From positions 1 to 47,450 of the forward strand of contig JADFXM010000055.1 of NCBI GenBank assembly GCA_015233565.1: a stretch of DNA of 47,450 bases, in the 5' to 3' direction. The notes beneath the pieces are model-generated. The model had not been told where the DNA came from and did no database searches. It saw only the letters and a list, made by a program, of their open reading frames with translations. This document shows positions 41,350 to 47,450 of this stretch, piece by piece (the stretch's first letter is position 1; each line of letters opens with the position of its first letter). A program made the translations under genes and the position numbers. This DNA comes from Candidatus Rifleibacteriota bacterium. Its GTDB lineage: Bacteria; Muiribacteriota; Ozemobacteria; Ozemobacterales; Ozemobacteraceae.

Positions 41350-44300
41350 ATGTTTAAATTTAGGAATATTGGAATTAAAGTTTTTTTTCTGATTATGCTT
41401 TTTTCGTCATACGCGATATCAGTAAGTGCTCAGGTATATGACGGAACATCTTATTTGATGCTCTCAAAGCAGTTTGGCCAAAAAAGCGGAATTTATCGTT
41501 TGACGCAGCTTTTGACAGGATCGCCTATGGCTTCCGACCCGGTAAAACTGGCAGACCTCACAGCCTTCAGAGGAAGTGTCGTTGGTTTAAGCTGTATCAA
41601 CACGGGTTTAGTGTATTTTCTTGGCTCCTTACAATCAGCATATACTCCATTGTCGATAGGTTCACTTCCAAAGGGTATTTCAATTTCCGATTCTTCCTCA
41701 CTTTATCGTTCTGTTTTACTTCCCAAAGTCTACCTGAGGTGGAGCGAAGCTTTTAGTGCAACCAAAGAGACATTTTGGAAGAAAAACCAAACAATTTCCG
41801 GAATAACCTATGATTCTGTTTGGTCAAACGGAACAGGAACCAATATTATTGACATCCCAATGTGGGACGGAATTGCCGGTATCCAGAGCACCGTTTCAGG
41901 CGATAAATGGATTACTCCGAATGGCGTAGGTTTTCTTCCGGCCTGGGCCTACGGAACCCCGATTTCCCCATGGCCAGGCAAACCTCTCAACGGTGAGGAA
42001 GGCAGACCAGCAGTAACAAGCCTTGATTTCCCCCCCGGAACCATTTCCAAAGATGGATTTGCTTTCGCACCAGTTGAAAGACGCGTATTTGCCACGTCCA
42101 AAGAAAACCTTGATTTGTTAGAATTGACCGATACTTCAGATATTGCTTCTCCGGTTTCCAGGTTTTCAAGTATTTTAACTCTCAGAAATCTTATTGAAAC
42201 CATTGATTTATACGATGCCAGCGGAAAAGATGTAATCCCGGGCGGAAATATTACCAATCTGCAAACTGCCTGGATTCCCGATAACGCTCAGATGATACCG
42301 GTTGGCACTGAAAAAAAATACTTTTTCAGCCCTGGAGGAGGCTCAATTTCAGGAGATTTGTATCCTCCAACTCTTCAATTTTATAATTCTTCCTCGGGAA
42401 TAAATAACCTGGCTTTAGATTCAGCCACAATCAGAAATTATGATTCACTCAAAACAGACCAGGGAATAGACCCTTCCCACATAACTAAGATAGCTGTTTC
42501 AGAAAGATATGACCGTTCAAATGCGACTGCCCCTGACTTTATTTACGGCTCGACCGCAGATAAATTTATCATTCAGAACTCCTGGTGGGGAAATGGCGGA
42601 AAAGCTTATGAATACGATTCCAAGACGGGTGCAGTTTACCGACTCGATTATTCCGGTGCTGACCCAGTGGCACAACCCCGTCCAACGCGCGAATCGATTG
42701 GGGTTATCACGGGAGCGGTAGACGAAATTGCAGTTGATGGTTCCGGATATCTTTACGCTCTCTTGAATGAAACCTCCTCTGCTTCCGGTTCCAGTGGCAT
42801 TATTCAGGATATCCAATTCGATGCTGCTGCTCCTGAAGCCTATCTTGATGACCATGGTGAGAAGGCGGTAGTAGGTCCATGGATAAAAGGAATTGCGTCT
42901 TTGACGGCTTCTGCAAGTGGAACTGCCTCTGCTACTGATACTTCCACTTCGGCTTCGGTAGCTACTTCCACTACAGACACCGCTTCCGATACTATTGCCA
43001 CTACCGATACGGCCACTTCGACCTCGATAGCCGCGATAGCTTCCGGTCCCAGTAAACCTTCTGAAGGTGATTTCAGTTATGTTTCAGTGAAACAGTACAT
43101 TAATAAGAGACTGGTCAGATATTCTCCAGGCCCCGGGCGCACATTAGGAGTCCTTGAAGATCGGGGAGCTATGGAAGTCGGTTTTGATTGGCTTACCCGA
43201 AGAAGAGAAGTAAAAGGTGGAGCAATAGTCTGGACCACCCAGAATTGGGAACCCCAAAAATGGCCTGATGCAAGATTAGCCTCAGCAAAGGTAAGTCTGG
43301 CAGTTGTACAGATTCCTCAAAGACCTGTAACGTATAATCAGACTGCAAGCTCTCCAGCTGTTTGCCGCACAGATGGACGGGTAATGACCGAAATAATTTC
43401 CGAGGGCGATGCGATTAAATTCAAGGTGGAAGGGTACAAGCCCATGTCCGAAGGGCGTCGAATATCCCTCAAGGACGTAGGAATAATAGGCCAACTGGGC
43501 CGAGTGCTGGTTAATTTAAACCCTGCTCCCGATGGAACATATAATTATGACGAAGACAATGACGGAGTAAAAAGCGGCTTTCCGTCCAGTTTGTTTGAAA
43601 GTGATACGGGCAAAACGAAAATTTCCTGGAACGTTGACTGGGTGGATGGCACAAACGGAAATTCAGTCCTCCAGCATGTTGCAGTCGCTTCTGATTCTCT
43701 GAACGATTTGGGAGAATTCGAATTTGCCTTCCCACAGCCCGGAAATTTCCAGGTCTGGGCTGATGTAAGTTATAAGATGTTTGACTACTCAACCCTCCAG
43801 GAGAAAGGAACTCCTTCTGATTTAGTTAATTGTGTAGCTAGTAAAAAAACAACTACGCCAAAATACCTAGTACAAGTGCAATCCCCGCCGAGTGCCTTTG
43901 TTCCTGAGACTTATCTTTCAAATATTACTATGCTCCCCGAAAAAGGAACTTCAGCAGGAGTTGCACCAGCAACTGTTTCATCAGGTACAAATTTTTGCGA
44001 TATTCTCGAAGGGAAAATACCTGATTTTCTTGAGACTCTTACCAACGTACAATTTGTCAGAGATGTAAACGTTCGGACAAATACCGACAAACCGCTTGAA
44101 ACATATGCCGGGGTCGGCGTTTGGCATTATGATTCCTATATCGATCTGATGGGTTTGAAACTTCCCAAAACCGGTGGTCTGGTATATAACTACAATACTG
44201 CCGCTTTCAAGGGTTCAGGGCTATCAAATCTGGTTGACTTGACCAAATACAACCCAGGCTGGACAAAACAAGATGACCAGACGCAATTAGCCAAGAATGG

Positions 44301-45966
44301 AACCCAGGTAGATACACCACTTAGCAGCAGTTCACGCGAGCTGGATTTCATGCGCTGGGAGATTTACGCTTATCCTGTGTATTCCAAGGCTTCAAAAGAG
44401 CTGAAAGATTCCTTTGATCCCAAGGGAAAAATGGGGCGGGGAATTTTGCTCGCTTCCGGAAGCTTTTTCGGAGCAGATCCTACCGACCTTGGAGACAGAA
44501 AATACCAATTGTCCAAGAAAATACCCACTACCGATTTTGCGAAAGCGATTCTGGTACCTCTTGATCCCGAGCCATACAGGTTAAGAATGGAAGTCGCCTA
44601 TCCACGAGTAAAATGGGCCGAGTCAGTAGCTTCAGGTGAAACAGGTTCTCAATACAGGAGTATGGTTCCGGATCCTGAACCTGTACATGTTGTTGGAACT
44701 ATTTTGAATCCTAAATATCCCACCGGAAACCAGAACCCCAACGGAACAGCCTGCTTCAAAAACACCGATTCATGGATGCTTCGAATGCGTGATGATACTT
44801 TAATTCCGCCTTCCCCTGTCACTCCGGGAGAAATTCTTGAAACTACAGGTGATCCAACCCAATCGGCAACGATGAGTTTTACTATATTCGACAACAATCC
44901 TTCTGTCCAGGCAAAGGATTTTGGTATTAAGTACCAGTTGCCACACTTTGAAAGAGATTCAATCCAGAGGACCTGGAATAAAATTGTTCCGCAGTCTTCT
45001 CCCGAGTTTGGTGAGCAGCCCAAAACCTCAGACTTCATGTTCAATCCTGATTTCAAAGTTTCCGCAACATATACAGTCAATGTAAATGAATACGGTGAGG
45101 GTGGATGGTTCGAACCCGGCTCCCGTTTTCAAAATTGGGTTGGTAGCCTCGCTTTCGCAATTGATGGAAAACTGAATGACGGAATAGGAATCGATGGCAA
45201 AAACACCGATCATGCCTTTACTTATCCTGCCACATCGACTCCAAAATCGATCGAGACAGCAGCGGGTTCGTTGACTAGAATTGACAACGATCCACCGAGC
45301 ATTTATGTAACGCTGGTCTCGCCAGGAGACAACCGCCGCTGGGAATTCCAGGCAATTGAGGGAGTTAACGATCTGGCCCCTGTTCCGAATGATCCATCAT
45401 TGCTGGCTTCAACGACTTTTGCAATAGGTTCTTTCCGCCTTGATGACGGAACCCCTCTTGGAAACGGAACCACGACTGTAATGCTTCCCGGAAACAGTGA
45501 TATCCCCTACGAATTGGCGACCGAAAACCGACGAATTGACGTTGATGCAATTGCAGCCAAAACTCCCTTGGTTCAGGCCTTCCTTCCAAAAATCAGAAGG
45601 TCCGGAAGGTTATTCATCAACCTGGATATCGATGACAACGTTGATTACAAAGAACTTTCCTCGGCAACAATCGATGTTGTGGAAGTCCCGACCGGCAAAA
45701 GCCTCATCCCGGCAGGAACTTTACCGATTCCGCTCCTTCCCAGATTTAACAGCGATAATCTTTCCAACCCCGATTTGCCTAGTCCGCGAGCAAGATATGT
45801 CATCGACATGCCAATGAAGGTTTCAGATGTCCAACCGCAAATCAAAATTGACATATTTGCCCAGGATGCCGCAGGAAATCAAAAAGCCATATCTATTCCT
45901 GTTTATCTGACAGATGTTTCATTTGATGTTAAAGTAATCGAGAGCAAGGAGAGCCGAACGAAGTAA
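41350..45966 (+). CDS. Very large exported protein of unknown function with Thr/Ser/Ala linker
   Basis: 1538 residues with a clear signal peptide (FLIMLFSSYAISVSA, cleavage before QVYDG). I recognise no catalytic domain. Residues about 515-567 form a mucin-like linker made almost only of Thr, Ser, Ala and Asp (for example TSTSASVATSTTDTASD). Before it the sequence has repeated-strand character (GAVDEIAVDGSGYLYALLNE, like an SMP/NHL-type propeller blade). After it are several beta-sandwich-like segments (EFEFAFPQPGNFQVWADVSY resembles an Ig/PKD strand pattern). The C-terminal 250 residues include YVIDMPMKVSDVQPQIKIDI and FAQDAAGNQKAISIPVYLTD, typical of an Ig-like extracellular domain. No anchor is obvious. 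It is probably secreted or surface-bound, maybe an adhesin or part of a surface complex. AGGGGAAG is the ribosome site. It stands alone, with tRNA-Leu downstream. Confidence 0.8.
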   Translation: MFKFRNIGIKVFFLIMLFSSYAISVSAQVYDGTSYLMLSKQFGQKSGIYRLTQLLTGSPMASDPVKLADLTAFRGSVVGLSCINTGLVYFLGSLQSAYTPLSIGSLPKGISISDSSSLYRSVLLPKVYLRWSEAFSATKETFWKKNQTISGITYDSVWSNGTGTNIIDIPMWDGIAGIQSTVSGDKWITPNGVGFLPAWAYGTPISPWPGKPLNGEEGRPAVTSLDFPPGTISKDGFAFAPVERRVFATSKENLDLLELTDTSDIASPVSRFSSILTLRNLIETIDLYDASGKDVIPGGNITNLQTAWIPDNAQMIPVGTEKKYFFSPGGGSISGDLYPPTLQFYNSSSGINNLALDSATIRNYDSLKTDQGIDPSHITKIAVSERYDRSNATAPDFIYGSTADKFIIQNSWWGNGGKAYEYDSKTGAVYRLDYSGADPVAQPRPTRESIGVITGAVDEIAVDGSGYLYALLNETSSASGSSGIIQDIQFDAAAPEAYLDDHGEKAVVGPWIKGIASLTASASGTASATDTSTSASVATSTTDTASDTIATTDTATSTSIAAIASGPSKPSEGDFSYVSVKQYINKRLVRYSPGPGRTLGVLEDRGAMEVGFDWLTRRREVKGGAIVWTTQNWEPQKWPDARLASAKVSLAVVQIPQRPVTYNQTASSPAVCRTDGRVMTEIISEGDAIKFKVEGYKPMSEGRRISLKDVGIIGQLGRVLVNLNPAPDGTYNYDEDNDGVKSGFPSSLFESDTGKTKISWNVDWVDGTNGNSVLQHVAVASDSLNDLGEFEFAFPQPGNFQVWADVSYKMFDYSTLQEKGTPSDLVNCVASKKTTTPKYLVQVQSPPSAFVPETYLSNITMLPEKGTSAGVAPATVSSGTNFCDILEGKIPDFLETLTNVQFVRDVNVRTNTDKPLETYAGVGVWHYDSYIDLMGLKLPKTGGLVYNYNTAAFKGSGLSNLVDLTKYNPGWTKQDDQTQLAKNGTQVDTPLSSSSRELDFMRWEIYAYPVYSKASKELKDSFDPKGKMGRGILLASGSFFGADPTDLGDRKYQLSKKIPTTDFAKAILVPLDPEPYRLRMEVAYPRVKWAESVASGETGSQYRSMVPDPEPVHVVGTILNPKYPTGNQNPNGTACFKNTDSWMLRMRDDTLIPPSPVTPGEILETTGDPTQSATMSFTIFDNNPSVQAKDFGIKYQLPHFERDSIQRTWNKIVPQSSPEFGEQPKTSDFMFNPDFKVSATYTVNVNEYGEGGWFEPGSRFQNWVGSLAFAIDGKLNDGIGIDGKNTDHAFTYPATSTPKSIETAAGSLTRIDNDPPSIYVTLVSPGDNRRWEFQAIEGVNDLAPVPNDPSLLASTTFAIGSFRLDDGTPLGNGTTTVMLPGNSDIPYELATENRRIDVDAIAAKTPLVQAFLPKIRRSGRLFINLDIDDNVDYKELSSATIDVVEVPTGKSLIPAGTLPIPLLPRFNSDNLSNPDLPSPRARYVIDMPMKVSDVQPQIKIDIFAQDAAGNQKAISIPVYLTDVSFDVKVIESKESRTK

Positions 45967-46151
45967 TACGATTCCATTTAATGCATAGGTAATATGATCG
46001 GTAGGCATGGAAAAATGAATAGCCTGCTAAAAGCATCCCTTTTGACAAAGAATTTTTACTCGCCTGGTCTTCAGATCTTATCCATCGCCGTCCAGACAAT
46101 TACGGCTTATCCATTAATTTTCAAAATTTCGACATTTTTTTAAAATTATTC

Positions 46152-46180
46152 TTGAAATTGTGACCAACCTATTGTATAAT
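46152..46180 (+). promoter_or_regulatory. Promoter of tRNA-Leu
   Basis: TTGAAA at 46152-46157, exactly 17 bp, and TATAAT at 46175-46180. The mature tRNA begins 15 bases after the -10. A strong stable-RNA-type promoter. Confidence 0.7.
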
Positions 46181-46194
46181 CTCTTCGCTTAACT

Positions 46195-46279
46195 GCCGGA
46201 ATGGCGAAATTGGCAGACGCACGGGACTCAAAATCCCGCGCCCTCAACAGGCGTGTCGGTTCGACCCCGACTTCCGGCA
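46195..46279 (+). tRNA. tRNA-Leu (anticodon CAA)
   Basis: 85 bases with a full cloverleaf. The acceptor stem is GCCGGAA with TTCCGGC and discriminator A. The anticodon stem CGGGA/TCCCG encloses the loop CTCAAAA, giving anticodon CAA for codon UUG. A long variable arm, typical of tRNA-Leu, is present, and the T loop reads GGTTCGACCCC. CCA is not encoded. A good promoter lies upstream and a terminator downstream. tRNA genes are common integration sites, and the 1.1 kb after this one is made of accessory gene fragments. Confidence 0.97.
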
Positions 46280-46298
46280 TTCGAATAGCGAATGCAGT

Positions 46299-46346
46299 CA
46301 CAAAGCGGCTTCAAGTTTATTGACCTGGAGCCGCTTTGTGCTTTTG
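46299..46346 (+). terminator. Rho-independent terminator after tRNA-Leu
   Basis: A 12-bp perfect stem, CACAAAGCGGCT at 46299-46310 with AGCCGCTTTGTG at 46329-46340, an 18-base loop, and a CTTTT run after it. It lies 20 bases downstream of the tRNA. Confidence 0.8.
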
Positions 46347-46602
46347 TGTACGAAGCACTGGCATATTAGCTGGCTTACGAACTGGAATATGGGTGGACAT
46401 AATGCGGGAAGTGTCGATAAACGGCATAAAAACAGGAGGCGCCACGAACAACCTTGCGGCCTTAGGGTCTAACTTTACTACCTCACCCGCCTGACTGCTG
46501 AGAAGTAAGAATGATCTTAAAAAAACAAATGTCCCTAAAACTTTTCTATACACCCATTTTGTGATATTATGTGTATGAAAATAAAAAAATTGGGAGCTGC
46601 CT
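46347..46602. promoter_or_regulatory. Upstream region of vapB with candidate operator
   Basis: The stretch from 46347 to about 46500 is richer in GC than its surroundings and holds no gene that I can identify. Near vapB an inverted repeat, ATACAC at 46548-46553 and GTGTAT at 46571-46576, flanks the possible -10 TATTAT (46565-46570). This is where a VapB-type autorepressor would bind. GGGAG is the ribosome site of vapB. No good -35 was found. Confidence 0.35.
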
Positions 46603-46806
46603 ATGAAACGCACCAACGTAGTTCTTGATGATAAATTAGTTGATGACTGCATGAAAGCAACAGGTATTAAGACACAGAAGGCGTTAATTCATCATGCCTT
46701 ACAGGAGTTGTTACGTCGAGAAAACCAAGCAAAAATAATTGAGCTTAAAGGCAAGATACACTGGGAAGGCAACCTGGACGAGTGGCGTCAGGGAAATTGT
46801 TTATAA
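46603..46806 (+). CDS. vapB: Type II antitoxin, VapB family
   Basis: 67 residues. The sequence MKRTNVVLDDKLVDDCMK, then TQKALIHHALQELLRR and the C-terminal GKIHWEGNLDEWR is the pattern of the short VapB (PF09957-like) antitoxin. It has an N-terminal DNA-binding half and a C-terminal end that blocks the partner PIN-domain RNase. The start ATG has a GGGAG site. The stop overlaps the vapC start by one base (TAATG), the usual arrangement. The antitoxin is intact but its toxin is broken, so it is probably a relic or an orphan that may still bind its operator or cross-react with toxins encoded elsewhere. Confidence 0.88.
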   Translation: MKRTNVVLDDKLVDDCMKATGIKTQKALIHHALQELLRRENQAKIIELKGKIHWEGNLDEWRQGNCL

Positions 46807-46985
46807 TGGTATTAGTTGATACGACCGTTTGGATTGATTTCTTCTCTGGTAGGTCACTTCCACACGTAACAGCACTGGAAGAGCTTCTTGTTAAAAGAGA
46901 AGACCTATGTATTGCGGGATTATATTAACCGAGGTACTGCAAGGAATCAGGAAAGATTCTGAATTTAATAAAACAAAATCCTTTT
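46806..46985 (+). pseudogene. vapC: VapC toxin (PIN-domain RNase) remnant, frameshifted and truncated
   Basis: The first 40 codons (MVLVDTTVWIDFFSG ... LCIAGLY) are a good VapC N-terminus with the first active-site Asp5 in VDTTVWIDFF. A stop then occurs at 46926-46928. Shifting the frame near 46919-46921 restores LILTEVLQGIRKDSEF, the next conserved VapC segment; a single missing A in TTAATATT explains this. After FNKTKSFF, at about 46981, the similarity stops and a different gene fragment begins. About half of the ~130-residue toxin is therefore missing, including the later acidic residues. A sequencing error could explain the frameshift but not the truncation. Confidence 0.85.
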
Positions 46986-47190
46986 TCTGGACATTGGGCT
47001 CGGCCAACATCTTGCTGGAGTCAATCCCTCCGAGATCATGAATTCATCCAACCTGAACAAAACTTTTGATGGCCGCCTCGCAGAGCAGTTCGTCGGCCAG
47101 GAATTGCTAGCAGAATCTCTCCTGGGAAAAATCACGAATCTGATCAAATTCCTCAAGGGAGTAGGCAAAATCCACATCACCTTCTGTTGA
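46981..47190 (+). pseudogene. Fragment of an AAA ATPase with DUF4143 domain
   Basis: The frame LFLDIGLGQHLAGVN followed by GRLAEQFVGQELLAE is a piece of the C-terminal DUF4143 domain found in the AAA_14-type ATPases that are common in accessory DNA. No start codon or ATPase domain precedes it: the similarity begins at the point where the vapC remnant ends. The expected continuation (a W-x-R-E ... A-E-V-D-F motif) is missing and the frame runs to a stop at 47188. It is thus an internal fragment of about 69 codons. The two remnants meet at a CTTTTTC tract that fits both genes, which suggests a microhomology-mediated deletion. Confidence 0.75.
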
Positions 47191-47202
47191 AAGGCTTTTC
47201 CT

Positions 47203-47450
47203 TTAGTCGCTAGCTTTTGTTTTTAGTGCTTTTCGTCCTAATTTATTTTGATCAAACTTCCATAAAATATCGTGCTCACGCTCATTTCCTCGGATTCCAT
47301 AATACTGGAAATGTCCCCGAAGTTTCTGACATAGTCCTCGGTATTGATCTTTCATGGAGGAATGTCGCTCCTCCCGACACCACTTCCATATTGCTTTCTT
47401 TGCTCGCCTCAGACGTTTTCGGGATGTTCGTCTCTTGATTACCCAGGTTC
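47203..47450 (-). pseudogene. C-terminal end of a group II intron reverse transcriptase/maturase (runs off the right edge)
   Basis: On the minus strand an open frame enters from the right edge and stops at 47205-47203. Its text, KRRTSRKRLRRAKKAIWKWC followed by CQKLRGHFQYYGIRGNER, is the maturase-specific (GIIM) C-terminal domain of bacterial group II intron reverse transcriptases. The usual ending (a W-x-x-W-L-x-R-R-S motif) is absent. After GNEREHDILWKF the sequence becomes unrelated and stops, so the 3' end looks truncated. The RT domain would lie outside the window. The intron RNA's 3' domain V-VI should follow the ORF, but I see no clear sign of it in 47190-47203 or beyond, which fits a broken intron. 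Confidence 0.8.

Noticed and set aside
46317..46652. A 111-codon minus-strand open frame between tRNA-Leu and vapB
   Set aside because: It overlaps the tRNA terminator, the vapB control region and the vapB start. No motif is recognised and no ribosome site supports it. Its middle part (KLDPKAARLFVAPP) might be a fragment of another gene, but I cannot name one.
46965..47180. A minus-strand 71-codon open frame
   Set aside because: The plus strand encodes the DUF4143 fragment with several conserved words, so the minus frame is a shadow.
47217..47438. A plus-strand 73-codon open frame at the right edge
   Set aside because: The minus strand here reads a clear group II intron maturase domain, so the plus frame is its antisense shadow.
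1..47450. CRISPR arrays, rRNA genes, riboswitches, complete insertion sequences
   Set aside because: I looked for regularly spaced repeats, rRNA-like stretches, common riboswitch cores and full transposases and saw none. Small riboswitches could be missed by eye.

Overview
The window (about 40% GC by eye, densely coded) looks like chromosome from a motile Gram-negative bacterium of a poorly characterised phylum. The envelope points to Gram-negative: an LptF/LptG permease and many Sec signal peptides. The chemotaxis genes have a Bacillus/Thermotoga/spirochaete character (CheA, CheC, CheD, FliA/SigD). Promoters are ordinary sigma-A type and several fit TTGAAA/TTGACA-17-TATAAT closely. Candidatus Riflebacteria or a similar uncultured lineage would fit, but this is a guess from gene style.

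Layout. 1-14.6 kb is a signalling block read leftwards: the N-terminal two thirds of cheA, a STAS anti-anti-sigma protein, a 1975-residue Ser/Thr-kinase-like/AAA/GAF/PAS/histidine-kinase/receiver hybrid, and two tandem translationally coupled membrane SpoIIE-type PP2C phosphatases. 14.6-15.4 kb is a repeat-rich gap next to an AAA-ATPase-like/PD-(D/E)XK gene typical of accessory DNA. 17.0-22.1 kb is sugar-nucleotide supply for surface polysaccharide: manC, then a tightly overlapped ugd - nucleotidyltransferase - galE operon. 22.2-26.4 kb is an LptF/G permease followed by a degenerate 5'-nucleotidase-like protein and an intact one. 26.5-31.2 kb holds a membrane protein with a (Gly-Gly-Gly-Cys)n tail and, divergent from it, a HExxH peptidase, a SPASM radical SAM enzyme and a nucleotidyltransferase-fold protein with an altered active site. 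31.2-36.2 kb is mostly housekeeping: an RMD1-like membrane protein, dapB, dut, two small exported or membrane proteins and pfkA with a Lys/Glu-rich insertion. 36.5-38.9 kb is a cheC-cheD-membrane protein-fliA operon with its own strong promoter. 39.0-46.0 kb holds a catalytically dead paralogue of the HExxH peptidase and a 1538-residue exported protein. From 46.2 kb a tRNA-Leu is followed by a junkyard: vapB, a frameshifted and truncated vapC, a DUF4143 ATPase fragment and the C-terminal end of a group II intron reverse transcriptase.

Themes. (1) Enzyme folds that have lost catalytic residues recur: the kinase HRD position, a 5'-nucleotidase paralogue, a HExxH peptidase paralogue and a nucleotidyltransferase fold. 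In two cases the intact homologue is in the same window. (2) Regulation by phosphatase/STAS partner switching sits beside chemotaxis. (3) The best candidate for an undescribed system is the HExxH peptidase - SPASM radical SAM - NTase-like cluster opposite the Gly/Cys-tailed membrane protein. The link between these parts is inference. Paralogy, domain and promoter statements come from reading the sequence by eye; no alignment or database search was run.
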